From: Methylobacterium oryzihabitans
GTDB lineage: Bacteria; Pseudomonadota; Alphaproteobacteria; Rhizobiales; Beijerinckiaceae
DNA length: 64,000 nucleotides
NCBI RefSeq assembly: GCF_004004555.2
Contig: NZ_SACP01000004.1
Span: forward strand, 124,001-188,000
Direction of reading: 5' to 3'
Shown: one piece after another, positions 43,080 through 52,707 of the stretch
How positions within the stretch are numbered: the stretch's first letter is position 1
Layout of the letters: every line of letters starts with the position of its first letter
Program-made: the position numbers and the translations under genes
The notes under the pieces: model-generated
What the model was told of the DNA's origin: nothing
Database searches by the model: none
What the model saw: the letters and a program-made list of their open reading frames with translations, nothing else

Positions 43080-43292
43080 ATGGCAGCCGGAGCGACCCTC
43101 GTCCGGTACGACACCCGCCGCGACCGGCACGGTTGGACGGTCTACGACCTGCGCTCGGGCCAGACCGCGATTCTCGACGACGTGCTCCAGGTCGGCCTCG
43201 ACCGCGCCGCCGCCGACCGGCTGGCGGATGCGCTTAGCGCCTCGGGCGCCGGGGACGACCGGCCGAAGGCGTCGGCGCCGCGGGACGCTTGA
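43080..43292 (+). CDS. small hypothetical protein
   Basis: Encodes 70 residues. AAGGAAG lies about 9 bases before the ATG. The sequence (ATLVRYDTRRDRHGWTVYDL, RSGQTAILDDVLQVGLDRAA) reads as a short beta hairpin followed by a helix, with a polar tail. No family is known to me. It is divergent from moeA, with 232 bases between them holding nothing else I can identify. Confidence 0.6.
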   Translation: MAAGATLVRYDTRRDRHGWTVYDLRSGQTAILDDVLQVGLDRAAADRLADALSASGAGDDRPKASAPRDA

Positions 43293-43299
43293 ATGGAAA

Positions 43300-43470
43300 C
43301 CGGCTACAAGCTATTGATCTCACGGTATATTTTTGGAGCGCGGGATCCCCTCTCCCACCCGGGAGAGGGAGACCTGCGCTACTCCGAAAGTCGCCTTCGA
43401 CGGGTGCAAACGACCGCCACCCGGTCTCTTCTGCGAGGGACGGCGACGCCGGCTTCCACATCAAGGAGCG
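43300..43470 (+). repeat. partial copy of the dispersed element plus shared flank
   Basis: GCGCGGGATCCCCTCTCCC at 43339-43357 and the palindrome that follows match the left end of copy A at 31755. The middle and right palindrome are missing. The next 80 bases (GGGTGCAAACG ... CGAGGGACGGCGACGCCGG) match, imperfectly, the flank after copy A (31960-32005), so the repeated unit is longer than the palindromic core. Confidence 0.68.
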
Positions 43471-43521
43471 ATCCCGCAGGGGGCGCCAGAAGCCATCGAT
43501 CGGAACCCGTATGAAACGTCC

Positions 43522-44223
<702 letters not shown>

Positions 44224-44352
44224 CGGGCCGTCAGCCGCGGGGGGCGAGGGCGGCCGGCGCGCGGCGGGGAGACGAATCGGGAGTGCGGAGGGGCATCGGG
44301 AACTCGAACTCGGGCGCGGCCGGCCGCCTGCAACCGGCGCGCGCGTCAGCCA

Positions 44353-45639
44353 TCAGCCGTAGCGCAGAGCCTGGACCGGGTCGAGCCGCGCCGCGCGCCA
44401 GGACGGGTAGAGCGTCGCGAGCAGCGACAGCACCATCGACATCGCGACGACCGCCACGACCTCGCTGGCATTGGTCTCCGACGGGATCTCCGACAGGAAC
44501 CGCACGGTCGGATCCCAGGCGCCGGGAAACAGCGTGCGCTGGATCGCCGTCAGGTTGGACGAGAACACCAGCCCGAGGACGAAGCCTGCGAGCGTCCCGA
44601 CGATGCCGATCGACGCTCCGGTGATGAGGAAGACCCGCATGATCGCCCCGCGGGTCGCCCCCATGGTGCGCAGGATCGCGATGTCGCTCGACTTGTCCTT
44701 CACCAGCATGATGAGGCCCGACACGATGTTGAGCGCCGCCACCAGCACGATCAGGGTCAGGATGATGAACATCACGTTGCGCTCGACTTCGAGCGCCGAG
44801 AAGAAGGTGCGGTTGCGCTGGCGCCAGTCGGTGAGCAGGACCGGCCGCTCGGCGGCGAGTTCGAGGGCGGCGCGGACCTCGCCGACCTGGTCGGCGTCGT
44901 CGAGGAAGACCTCGATCACCGAGACGTCGTTGTCGCGGTTGAAGAACGCCTGCGCCTCCGACAGCGGCATGTAGACGAAGGTGGCGTCGAACTCCGACAT
45001 GCCGACCTCGAACACCGCCGCGACCGGGTAGCCCTTGATCCGCGGCGCGGTGCCGAACGGGGTCGTGGCGCCCTTCGGGGTGGCAAGGGTAAGGGTGTCG
45101 CCGGCCTGCAGCCCGAGCGAGTCGGCGAGCCGCCGGCCGATGGCGACCCCGCCGCCGGAATCGAAGGTGTCGAGGGAGCCGCCCCGGATGTTGCCGGCGA
45201 CCGAGGGGATGTGGCGCAGGTCCTCGGCGCGCACGCCGCGCACGAGCACGCCCGAGCCGTTGTAGGGCGAGGACGCGAAGGCCTGCCCCTCGACCATCGG
45301 CAGGGCCAGGGTGACGCCCGCGACCTTGCCGAGGCGCTCCGACAGGTCGGCGAAGTCGGTCAGCGGCCGGTCGATCGGCGCCACGAAGATGTGGCCGTTG
45401 ATGCCGACGATCTTCGACAGCAGCTCCTTGCGAAAGCCGTTCATCACCGACAGCACGATGATGAGCGTCGCGACCCCGAGCATGATGCCGAGGAACGAGA
45501 ACAGCGCGATGACCGAGACGAAGCCCTCCTTGCGCCGGGTGCGCAGGTAGCGCCCGGCGATGCTCCACTCGTAGGGCGCGAAGGGCAGCGTGCCGGACCG
45601 GCCGGGCCGCAGCGCCCGGTTCAGGGCTCCGATGGCCAT
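44353..45639 (-). CDS. lolC: lipoprotein-releasing ABC transporter permease (LolC/LolE)
   Basis: A 428-residue inner-membrane permease of the MacB/FtsX superfamily. WSIAGRYLRTRRKEGFVSVI precedes the first membrane helix, a periplasmic domain covers about 50-285, and three helices close the protein, with ATLYPSWRAARLDPVQALRYG at the end. Alphaproteobacteria usually have a single LolC/LolE-like subunit that works as a homodimer (LolF in some naming), so the exact symbol is a matter of convention. It begins 7 bases after proS ends. Confidence 0.93.
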   Translation of the reverse strand: MAIGALNRALRPGRSGTLPFAPYEWSIAGRYLRTRRKEGFVSVIALFSFLGIMLGVATLIIVLSVMNGFRKELLSKIVGINGHIFVAPIDRPLTDFADLSERLGKVAGVTLALPMVEGQAFASSPYNGSGVLVRGVRAEDLRHIPSVAGNIRGGSLDTFDSGGGVAIGRRLADSLGLQAGDTLTLATPKGATTPFGTAPRIKGYPVAAVFEVGMSEFDATFVYMPLSEAQAFFNRDNDVSVIEVFLDDADQVGEVRAALELAAERPVLLTDWRQRNRTFFSALEVERNVMFIILTLIVLVAALNIVSGLIMLVKDKSSDIAILRTMGATRGAIMRVFLITGASIGIVGTLAGFVLGLVFSSNLTAIQRTLFPGAWDPTVRFLSEIPSETNASEVVAVVAMSMVLSLLATLYPSWRAARLDPVQALRYG

Positions 45640-45646
45640 GCCGACC

Positions 45647-46978
45647 TCAGGTGCGGCCCTGGCGCAGGCGGGCGAGCAGCTCCGCCGGGGCCAGGGTCTC
45701 GCGCGCACCGGTGGCGCGGCGCTTCAGCTCGACCTTGCCCTCGGCGAGGCCCTTGGGGCCGACCACGACCTGCCAGGGCAGGCCGATGAGGTCGGCGGTG
45801 GCGAACTTGGCGCCCGGGCGCTCGTCCCGGTCGTCGTACAGCACCGAGAGGCCGGCCTCCTCCAGCTCGGCCTGGATCGACGCGCAGGCGGCGTCGGTGG
45901 CGCCGTCGCCGGCCTTGAGGTTGAGCAGGCCGACGTCGAACGGCGCGACCGAATCGGGCCACACGATGCCGGCCTCGTCGTGGCTCGCCTCGATGATCGC
46001 CGCGACGAGGCGGCTCGGCCCGATGCCGTAGGAGCCCATGTGGACCGGGCGCTCGACGCCGTCCGGCCCGCTGACCTTGGCGCCCATCGGCTCGGAGTAC
46101 TTGGTGCCGAAATAGAAGATGTGGCCGACCTCGATGCCGCGGGCGGCCATCCGGGCCGGCTCCGGCACCTCCGCGAAGGCGGCGGCGTCGTGCATCTCGG
46201 AGGTGGCGGCGTAGCGCGAGGTCCAGTGGTCGACGGTGGCCTGGAGCCCGGCGACGTCGTCGAAATCGGTGGTCGCGGGCGGGATCTCGAAGTCGAGGAA
46301 GGCCTGGTCGCAGAACACCTCGCTCTCGCCGGTCTGGGCCAGGATGATGAACTCGTGGCTGAGGTCGCCGCCGATCGGCCCGGTCTCGGCCCGCATCGGG
46401 ATCGCCTTGAGGCCGAGCCGCGCGAAGGTGCGCAGGTAGGCGACGAACATCCTGTTGTAGGAGTGCCGCGCCCCGGCCTGATCGAGGTCGAAGGAATAGG
46501 CGTCCTTCATCAGGAACTCGCGCGAGCGCATCACGCCGAAGCGCGGCCGGACCTCGTCGCGGAACTTCCACTGGATGTGGTAGAGGTTCTTCGGCAGGTC
46601 CTTGTACGAGCGCACCGCCGAGCGGAAGATCCCGGTGACCATCTCCTCGTTGGTCGGCCCGAACAGCATGTCGCGCTCGTGGCGGTCGCGCAGGCGCAGC
46701 ATCTCCTTGCCGTAGGCGTCGTAACGACCGGATTCGCGCCACAGGTCGGCCGACTGGATCGTCGGCATCAGGATCTCGATGGCGCCGCTGCGCTCCTGCT
46801 CGGCGCGGATCACCGCGTTGACCCGGTTGAGCACCCGCAGGCCGAGCGGCAGCCACGCATAGATGCCGGCCGATTCCTGCCGGATCATGCCGGCCCGCAG
46901 CATCAGGCGGTGGGAGACGATCTCGGCTTCCTTGGGCGTCTCGCGCAGGATGGGCAGGAAGTAGCGGCTGAGACGCAT
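45647..46978 (-). CDS. proS: prolyl-tRNA synthetase (short form)
   Basis: A 443-residue class II synthetase that charges tRNA-Pro. Motif 1 is in the [20 protein letters not shown] ... IEILMP region, motif 2 is [20 protein letters not shown], and motif 3 is [15 protein letters not shown]. The editing insertion found in E. coli ProRS between motifs 2 and 3 is absent, as in other alphaproteobacterial enzymes, so mischarged Ala-tRNA-Pro may be handled in trans. It heads the proS-lolC-lolD unit. Confidence 0.96.
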   Translation of the reverse strand: MRLSRYFLPILRETPKEAEIVSHRLMLRAGMIRQESAGIYAWLPLGLRVLNRVNAVIRAEQERSGAIEILMPTIQSADLWRESGRYDAYGKEMLRLRDRHERDMLFGPTNEEMVTGIFRSAVRSYKDLPKNLYHIQWKFRDEVRPRFGVMRSREFLMKDAYSFDLDQAGARHSYNRMFVAYLRTFARLGLKAIPMRAETGPIGGDLSHEFIILAQTGESEVFCDQAFLDFEIPPATTDFDDVAGLQATVDHWTSRYAATSEMHDAAAFAEVPEPARMAARGIEVGHIFYFGTKYSEPMGAKVSGPDGVERPVHMGSYGIGPSRLVAAIIEASHDEAGIVWPDSVAPFDVGLLNLKAGDGATDAACASIQAELEEAGLSVLYDDRDERPGAKFATADLIGLPWQVVVGPKGLAEGKVELKRRATGARETLAPAELLARLRQGRT

Positions 46979-47205
46979 GAATCGACCCTGACAGGTGGGG
47001 AGCGGACGGTCGGCCCGGACGAGGAAACGCGCGAGGCCGGACGAGGGCTATAGCCCATACCGGTGGGCCGCGCATCGTCCGTGCGCGGCACGACCGTGGC
47101 CGCGCCGGCGGGCGGCCTGCATGCTTTGCAGGCCTGCCTCCAGAACAGGCGGAGAGAAGCTCCGCTCCGTCATGCAAAAAAACGCAATTTGGTTCTCCGG
47201 GGGTG

Positions 47206-47234
47206 GTGACACCGCGAATTCTTCTTCCTATAAC
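47206..47234 (+). promoter_or_regulatory. sigma70-type promoter
   Basis: GTGACA (47206-47211), exactly 17 bases, then TATAAC (47229-47234). Each hexamer matches consensus at five of six positions. It points away from proS into the candidate small-RNA region. Confidence 0.66.
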
Positions 47235-47240
47235 CGGCCT

Positions 47241-47397
47241 CGCGCTTGCGGAGGCGACGATGGAACGGCGCCGCGCACGGGCCCGAGTCTTGGGAGGATA
47301 AGCCAACCGAGCAGCCGGGAACGGCACAAGACTCACACAACAGTTGGCGATAACATTCAGACGTTCTCAAGCAAGGCTTACGAGCCTTGCTTTTTTA
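47241..47397 (+). ncRNA. candidate small RNA, about 155 nt
   Basis: It begins after the promoter at 47206-47234 and ends in a strong terminator. Internally GAGTCTTG (47285-47292) pairs with CAAGACTC (47327-47334), enclosing a 34-base region with its own GCC/GGC pairings. No reading frame in it has a ribosome site and a normal codon pattern, and the flanking genes point elsewhere. I could not match it to tmRNA, SRP RNA or RNase P RNA; the length is near that of 6S RNA, but a long rod-like pairing of the ends is not seen. Confidence 0.55.
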
Positions 47398-47398
47398 T
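47370..47398 (+). terminator. rho-independent terminator of the candidate small RNA
   Basis: A GCAAGGC / GCCTTGC stem with a TTACGA loop, followed by six T residues (47391-47396). It is one of the few U-rich terminators in the window. Confidence 0.82.
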
Positions 47399-47449
47399 TG
47401 GTCGCGACGCTGCGGCAAGCGGTCGGAACCGTGGCTGTACCAGGTCGGA

Positions 47450-47782
47450 TCAGAGGCCGGCGAGCGGAAAGGCCGCGATCGCGGCGAGGAACACCGCGTC
47501 GGACACCAGCGTGGTCCACACCGCCTTGCGGCGCATCCGCGGCTGCGAGGGCGCGCCGGGATCCTGCCCCGGCACGAGGGGCTGGCCGTCGTCGGGACCG
47601 CGGAACGGTAGCACCGCGAACAGCAGCGTCCACCACACGACGAAGTACAGCGCCACCGCCCCGAACGCCGTGAGCCGGAAACCGAGCACCGCCACCGCGA
47701 AGGCGGGCAGCGCCAGGGCCACACAGGCGAGGAGCGTGCGCGGGATCGACGCGGTGGCGAGGTCGAGGAGGCGGCGCAGCAC
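47450..47782 (-). CDS. DUF1467 family small membrane protein
   Basis: Encodes 110 residues. Two hydrophobic stretches at the N-terminal half (about 15-40 LLACVALALPAFAVAVLGF and 42-60 FGAVALYFVVWWTLLFAVLP) and one at the C-terminus (SDAVFLAAIAAFPLAGL) predict a three-span membrane protein. The FGAVALYFVVWWTLLFAVLP block followed by RRKAVWTT marks DUF1467, a family fixed in the mce-DUF1467-proS neighbourhood of alphaproteobacteria but of unknown role. It begins 1 base after the mce stop. Confidence 0.85.
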   Translation of the reverse strand: MLRRLLDLATASIPRTLLACVALALPAFAVAVLGFRLTAFGAVALYFVVWWTLLFAVLPFRGPDDGQPLVPGQDPGAPSQPRMRRKAVWTTLVSDAVFLAAIAAFPLAGL

Positions 47783-47783
47783 G

Positions 47784-48188
47784 TCAGACCTGCTCCAGCT
47801 CGACCAGCGTGCCGAGGAAGTCCTTCGGGTGCAGGAACAGCACCGGCTTGCCGTGGGCGCCGATCTTCGGCTCGCCGCTGCCGAGGATGCGCGCCCCCTG
47901 CGCCACGAGCCGGTCGCGGGCCGCCAGGATGTCGTCGACCTCGTAGCAGACGTGATGGATGCCGCCGCCCGGGTTGCGCTCCAGGAAGGCGGTGATCGGC
48001 GACCCCTCGCCGAGGGGTTCGAGCAGTTCGATCTTGCTGTTGGGCAGCTCGACGAAGATCACCGTCACCCCGTGCTCGGGCTGCGGCAGCGGCGGCGACA
48101 GCGTCGCGCCGAGCGTGTCGCGGTAGATCCTCGCCCCCGCGTCGAGATCCTTCACCGCGATGGCGACGTGGTTCAACCGTCCGATCAT
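47784..48188 (-). CDS. mce: methylmalonyl-CoA epimerase
   Basis: A 134-residue vicinal-oxygen-chelate enzyme that interconverts the 2R and 2S epimers of methylmalonyl-CoA, a step in propionyl-CoA use and in the ethylmalonyl-CoA pathway of methylotrophs. LNHVAIAVKDLDAGARIYRD, FVELPNSKIELLEPLG, GGGIHHVCYEVDDI, and KPVLFLHPKDFLGTLVELEQ hold the metal ligands His, Gln/Glu and Glu. The ATG at 48188 gives normal length. It is read with the DUF1467 gene. Confidence 0.94.
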   Translation of the reverse strand: MIGRLNHVAIAVKDLDAGARIYRDTLGATLSPPLPQPEHGVTVIFVELPNSKIELLEPLGEGSPITAFLERNPGGGIHHVCYEVDDILAARDRLVAQGARILGSGEPKIGAHGKPVLFLHPKDFLGTLVELEQV

Positions 48189-48314
48189 GGGGGTGCTCCG
48201 GTGGTGGGTGGGGTGATCGAGGTGACTGGGTCCGCGTCGGAAGGATACGTCAGGCGCCGCTGGGACACTCTCCCTCCTCCGAGGCAGGACTGTCCGGGTA
48301 CAGAATTGGCGCAT

Positions 48315-48470
48315 CTCCCCTCTCCCGAGTGGGAGAGGGGCCGGGGGTGAGGGTGGCTCGGGGTCAGACTAAAGCGTCAACGGTCGAGCTGTGCGGCTCG
48401 ACGCTTGGTGCTTGATCCTGAACCGTCTCCACCCTCACCCCTACCCCTCTCGGGAGAGGGGATCCCGCGC
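48315..48470 (-). repeat. dispersed palindromic-ended element, copy B
   Basis: This is the reverse complement of the element at 31755-31916. On the minus strand it starts GGCGCGGGATCCCCTCTCCC, continues TAGGGGTGAGGGTGGAGACG, and ends CCACCCTCACCCCCGGCCCC then CCACTCGGGAGAGGGGAG. The ends are closely conserved; about 60 central bases have diverged. It fills most of the 352-base gap between rnj and mce. Confidence 0.85.
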
Positions 48471-48540
48471 CTGATTTTTGAATGGATCTTCCCTGGGTAC
48501 CTCGCCCCCGCCGAGGGGGGAGGGTTCGGAGTCGGGTCCC

Positions 48541-50214
48541 CTACACCTCGACCACGAGGACGTGGCAGGCCGGCTTCTTGCCCCAGACCTCGTTGACGGC
48601 GGAGCGGATCGCCCGGTCGACGGCGTTCTCGACCGCTTCCGAATCGCGCCGCTTCTGCCGCGACAGGTTGTTGATCGTCCGCTCCACGGTGTCGCCGACG
48701 ACGTCGATGACGAGCTCGCCCTTGCGGCCGTAGGTCGGCAGGCCCATCAGGTCGATCGACGGCTCGCCCTTGACGTCGCCGTTGCGATCGAGCGCGATCG
48801 CCACCGAGACGACGCCGGTGAAGGCGAGCTTGCGCCGCTCCGGCAGTGCGCGGTCGTTGGCGCCGACGAGGACGTTGCCGTCCTTGTAGAGCCGGCCGCT
48901 GCGGACATGGGTCACGATCTCGGGCTCGCCGGGAGCGAGGCGGATCAGCGTGCCGTTGCGGGCCTTGACCACCTTCTCCACGCCCTGCTTGCGGGCGAAG
49001 GTCGCGTGCTCGGCGAGGTGGAGCGCCTCGCCGTGGACCGGGATCGCGACCTGCGGCCGGGTCCAGCGGTACATCGCCGCCATCTCGTCGCGCCGGGGAT
49101 GGCCCGAGACGTGGACGAGCTCGGTGCGGTCGGTGACGACCTCGATGCCGGCCTCGATCAGGTCGTTGATGATCGCGCCGATCGCCCGCTCGTTGCCGGG
49201 AATCGCCCGCGACGAGAAGATCACCCGGTCGCCGGCGGTGAGGGAGACCTCCGGATGCTCGTCGCGGGAGATGCGGGCGAGCGCCGCCCGCGCCTCGCCC
49301 TGCGAGCCGGTGAGCAGCGCCACGACCTTCTCGCGCGGCAGGTGGCCGTAGGCCTCGGCCGGTCGGAAGTCCGGCAGGTTGTCGAGGTAGCCGCACTCGC
49401 GGGCGACGTCGATCACCCGGTCCATCGCGCGCCCGACGGCGATCACCTCGCGCCCGCACGACAACGCCGCGTCGGCGACCGCCCGCATCCGGGCGACGTT
49501 GGAGGCGAAGGTGGTGACGGCGACCCGGTGGGGGGCGCTGCGGATCAGCTCGGCGAGATGCGCCGCGACCTCGGTCTCGCTCGGCGAGCGGCCCTCGCGG
49601 GTGACGTTGGTCGAATCGCAGACCAGCGCCAGCACGCCCTCCTCGCCGAGCCGGACGAACGCCTCCTCGGAGGTGACGTTGCCGGCCACCGGCCCGTCGT
49701 CGAGCTTCCAGTCGCCGGTATGCAGCACCAGCCCGAGCGGGGTGCGGATGGCGAGCGCGTTCGCCTCCGGGATCGAGTGCGCGACCGGCACGTACTCGAC
49801 CTCGAACGGGCCGAAGGTCGTGCGCACGCCCGGGCGGATCTCGCGCAGATCGATCTTCGGCGCGCCGGGCTCGCCGAGGCGGCGGGTCTCGATCAGGTTC
49901 TTGGTGAACTTCGTGGCGTAGACCGGGACCTTCAGCTTCGGCCACAGCTCGCTCAGCGCGCCGATATGGTCCTCGTGCCCGTGGGTGATGAGGATCCCCA
50001 GGAGGTCGTTGCGGATCTCCTCGGCGAAGCTGATGTCCGGAAACATCAGGTCGACGCCCGGCATGTGCTCCTCGCTGGCGAAGCCCATGCCGCAATCGAC
50101 CATGATCCACTTCCGCCGCTTGGTCGGCCCGAAGCCGTACAGCGCCATGTTCATCCCGATCTCGCCCACGCCGCCGAGCGGCACGAAGACGAGTTCATCC
50201 TCACGCGTCGTCAT
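48541..50214 (-). CDS. rnj: ribonuclease J
   Basis: A 557-residue metallo-beta-lactamase-fold RNase with 5'-3' exo- and endonuclease activity in RNA decay and rRNA maturation. VPLGGVGEIGMNMALYG opens the domain, and THGHEDHIGAL (His78, His80, Asp82, His83) is the zinc motif. SGHPRRDEMAAMYRWTRPQ is in the beta-CASP part, followed by PVHGEALHL. The C-terminal domain ends at PACHVLVVEV. The gene order with birA upstream and mce downstream is typical of the class. Confidence 0.95.
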   Translation of the reverse strand: MTTREDELVFVPLGGVGEIGMNMALYGFGPTKRRKWIMVDCGMGFASEEHMPGVDLMFPDISFAEEIRNDLLGILITHGHEDHIGALSELWPKLKVPVYATKFTKNLIETRRLGEPGAPKIDLREIRPGVRTTFGPFEVEYVPVAHSIPEANALAIRTPLGLVLHTGDWKLDDGPVAGNVTSEEAFVRLGEEGVLALVCDSTNVTREGRSPSETEVAAHLAELIRSAPHRVAVTTFASNVARMRAVADAALSCGREVIAVGRAMDRVIDVARECGYLDNLPDFRPAEAYGHLPREKVVALLTGSQGEARAALARISRDEHPEVSLTAGDRVIFSSRAIPGNERAIGAIINDLIEAGIEVVTDRTELVHVSGHPRRDEMAAMYRWTRPQVAIPVHGEALHLAEHATFARKQGVEKVVKARNGTLIRLAPGEPEIVTHVRSGRLYKDGNVLVGANDRALPERRKLAFTGVVSVAIALDRNGDVKGEPSIDLMGLPTYGRKGELVIDVVGDTVERTINNLSRQKRRDSEAVENAVDRAIRSAVNEVWGKKPACHVLVVEV

Positions 50215-50442
50215 TCACCAACACCTCGCGGACCGCCGTCGCGATCCTTTCCCGATAGGACGGTCCGTCTGCCGCCACGGTCGCGGCACCGTCATGGTTC
50301 CTGCCGGCCGCGCATGCGGCCTCGCGGCGGTGGTGCCGGGCACCTCCGCCGCGTCTGAAATCCGGGTCCCGCCGTCGTCGCCGTCCCGGCGCCGTTCCGG
50401 CTCCTCGTCCAGGCCCGCCGCCGAGCGGCGGGAACGATACCG
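50215..50442. other. 228-bp gap between birA and rnj
   Basis: No supported gene. Related alphaproteobacteria often have type III pantothenate kinase (coaX) between birA and rnj; nothing resembling it is seen here in any frame. Apart from the ribosome site for rnj, I see no structured element. Confidence 0.5.
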
Positions 50443-51240
50443 TCACGCCGCCGGGGCGGGCGGCGCGAAAAACACCTCGCCGGCCGAGATCAGGCTGCGC
50501 TCGCCGGAGGCGAGGCGCAGGACCATGCGGCCGCCGGCGTCGATGGTCTCGAAAACCCCGTCGCGCCGTTCCGTTCCATAGCGCACCGAGACGGCGGTGC
50601 CGAGCCCGACCGCCCGGGCGAGCCAGCGCTCCCGCGTGACGGCAAAGCCGCGGCCGAGATCCCAGGCGGCGAGTTCCGCCAGCCACGACCCGCTGAGGAG
50701 CGAGAACAGGCCGCCGGCATCGGCCGGGCAGCCGCAGCCGGCGAGCGAGGTGGCGCGGTAGGGAAGATCGGGCGGGACCGCCGCGACGTTGACGCCGAAC
50801 CCGACCACCACGGCGCGCCCGGCGGGCACCGTCTCGGTCTCGAGCAGGATTCCCGAGACCTTGGCGCCGTCGACCAGGACGTCGTTCGGCCATTTGAGGC
50901 GGAAGGGGGACGGCGTGCCGTCCGGCGACGGCCCGCGGGCGCGGTCGCAGGCACCGGCGAGGGCGAGGCCGGCGACGAAGCCGAGGGTCGCGACGTGCTC
51001 GGGCGCCACGTCCGGCGGCGCCGTCCAGAGCAGGCTCGCCGCGAGGTTGCCGGCGGGCGAAGTCCACACCTTGCCGCGCCGCCCGCGTCCGCCGGTCTGG
51101 TCGCGGGTGACCACCCAGAGCGGCCCGGCCTCGCCCGCCCGGGCGAGCGCCATCGCGTGCGTGCTCGTGGAGCCGAGGCTCGGGTGCAGGTCCAGACGGT
51201 ATCCCGCGGCACGCGCCGCGGGATCGAGCACGAACGTCAT
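50443..51240 (-). CDS. birA: biotin-[acetyl-CoA-carboxylase] ligase
   Basis: A 265-residue ligase that attaches biotin to the carboxyl-carrier protein. The biotinyl-AMP loop TGGRGRRGKVWTSPAGNLAA (about residues 49-68) and KWPNDVLVDGAKVSGILLET are diagnostic; GFGVNVAAVPPDL follows. It has no N-terminal HTH domain, so it is an enzyme only and not a repressor. It starts 7 bases after nuoN ends and is likely co-transcribed with the complex I genes. Confidence 0.94.
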   Translation of the reverse strand: MTFVLDPAARAAGYRLDLHPSLGSTSTHAMALARAGEAGPLWVVTRDQTGGRGRRGKVWTSPAGNLAASLLWTAPPDVAPEHVATLGFVAGLALAGACDRARGPSPDGTPSPFRLKWPNDVLVDGAKVSGILLETETVPAGRAVVVGFGVNVAAVPPDLPYRATSLAGCGCPADAGGLFSLLSGSWLAELAAWDLGRGFAVTRERWLARAVGLGTAVSVRYGTERRDGVFETIDAGGRMVLRLASGERSLISAGEVFFAPPAPAA

Positions 51241-51247
51241 GCCGGTC

Positions 51248-52693
51248 CTAGAAGAGAGACCGGGCGGCGACGCCGGCCGCGCCGACGAGGGGCGCCGGGA
51301 CGAGCCAGAACAGCACCACGACGACGCTCGACAGGCCGAGCACGATGCGCAGGCCCGGCGCCATCGGCTCGTAGCCGCCCTGCGGCTCGTCGAAGTACAT
51401 CACCTTGACGAGGCGCAGGTAGTAGTAGGCGCCGACCACGCTGGTCACCACGCCGATCACCGCGAGGGTGAACAGGCCCGCCTTGATGGCGGCGGCGAAG
51501 ACGTAGAACTTGGCGAAGAACCCGGCGAGCGGCGGGATGCCGGCGAGCGAGAACATCATCATCGCGAGCAGGAACGCGATCCACGGATGGGTGCGCGACA
51601 GGCCCGACAGGTCGTCGATGGTCTCGAACATCTGGCGGCCGCGGCGCAGCGACAGGATCACCGCGAAGGCGCCGAGCGTCATGGCGAGGTAGATCGCCAT
51701 GTAGATCACCACGCCGCGAACCCCCTCCTCGGTGCCGGCGGCGAGCCCGATCAGCGCGTAGCCGACATTGCCGATCGAGGAATAGGCCATCAGGCGCTTG
51801 AGGTTGCGCTGGCCGATCGCGGCGAACGAGCCGAGCGCCATCGAGGCGATCGAGACGAACACGATGATCTGCTGCCACTGGTCGGTCACCGCCGGGAAGG
51901 CACCGACGAAGACCCGCACCGCCATCGCCATCGCGGCCATCTTGGGGGCCGAGGCGAAGAAGGCGGTGACCGGGGTCGGCGCGCCCTCGTAGACGTCCGG
52001 CGTCCACATGTGGAACGGCACCGCGGCGAGCTTGAAGGCGACGCCGGCCGACACGAACACGATGCCGAGGATCACGCCGAGGCCCGAGGTCTCGCGCAGG
52101 GCCGTGACGATGCCGGGGAACGACACGCTGCCGGTGAAGCCGTAGATCAGCGACGCGCCGTAGAGCAGCATGCCCGAGGACAGCGCGCCGAGGACGAAGT
52201 ACTTCAGGCCGGCCTCGGTCGAGCGCACGTTGTCGCGGTGGAACGACGCGATGACGTAGGCCGCGAGGCTCTGCAGTTCCAGGCCCATGTAGAGCGCGAT
52301 GAGATCGTTGGCCGAGACCATGATCAGCATCCCGATCGTCGAGAGCAGGATCAGGATCGGGTACTCGAACCGGGCGATGCGCTCGCGCTCGAACAGGTCG
52401 CGGGCGAGCAGGAGCGCCGCGGCCGAGCCGAGCAGGACCAGGGACTTCATCACCCGGGCGAAGCCGTCGACGATGAAGGCCCCGTTGAGCGTCGTGACCT
52501 TGGCCCCGAGCGGCTGGCTCACCACCGCGAACAGGGCGAGGATCAGCACGATCAGCGTGCCGACGGTGACGCCTTCGGTGGACTTTTCCCCCTTGAAGGC
52601 GCCGTACAGGATCAGGACCAGGGCGCCGACCGCGAGGATCAGCTCCGGCAGGGCCGGCCCGAGGGCGGGCAGGACGACTTGGGCGGCGTTCAT
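51248..52693 (-). CDS. nuoN: NADH-quinone oxidoreductase subunit N
   Basis: A 481-residue antiporter-like membrane subunit of complex I, with about 14 hydrophobic segments. The ELQSLAAYVIASF block with its conserved Glu and the LYGASLIYGFTGS and FHMWTPDVYEGAPTPVTAFF stretches identify NuoN. It forms part of the proton-pumping arm in the inner membrane. The ATG at 52693 is 14 bases after the nuoM stop. Confidence 0.96.
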   Translation of the reverse strand: MNAAQVVLPALGPALPELILAVGALVLILYGAFKGEKSTEGVTVGTLIVLILALFAVVSQPLGAKVTTLNGAFIVDGFARVMKSLVLLGSAAALLLARDLFERERIARFEYPILILLSTIGMLIMVSANDLIALYMGLELQSLAAYVIASFHRDNVRSTEAGLKYFVLGALSSGMLLYGASLIYGFTGSVSFPGIVTALRETSGLGVILGIVFVSAGVAFKLAAVPFHMWTPDVYEGAPTPVTAFFASAPKMAAMAMAVRVFVGAFPAVTDQWQQIIVFVSIASMALGSFAAIGQRNLKRLMAYSSIGNVGYALIGLAAGTEEGVRGVVIYMAIYLAMTLGAFAVILSLRRGRQMFETIDDLSGLSRTHPWIAFLLAMMMFSLAGIPPLAGFFAKFYVFAAAIKAGLFTLAVIGVVTSVVGAYYYLRLVKVMYFDEPQGGYEPMAPGLRIVLGLSSVVVVLFWLVPAPLVGAAGVAARSLF

Positions 52694-52707
52694 GGAACCC
52701 TCGGGGC

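Noticed and set aside
47241..47397. 6S RNA or SRP RNA as the identity of the candidate small RNA
   Set aside because: The 5' and 3' ends do not pair into the long rod expected of 6S RNA, and the SRP GGAA-type apical motif is missing.
50215..50442. Remnant of coaX between birA and rnj
   Set aside because: No frame shows pantothenate-kinase motifs; the gap is too short and shows no recognisable homology.
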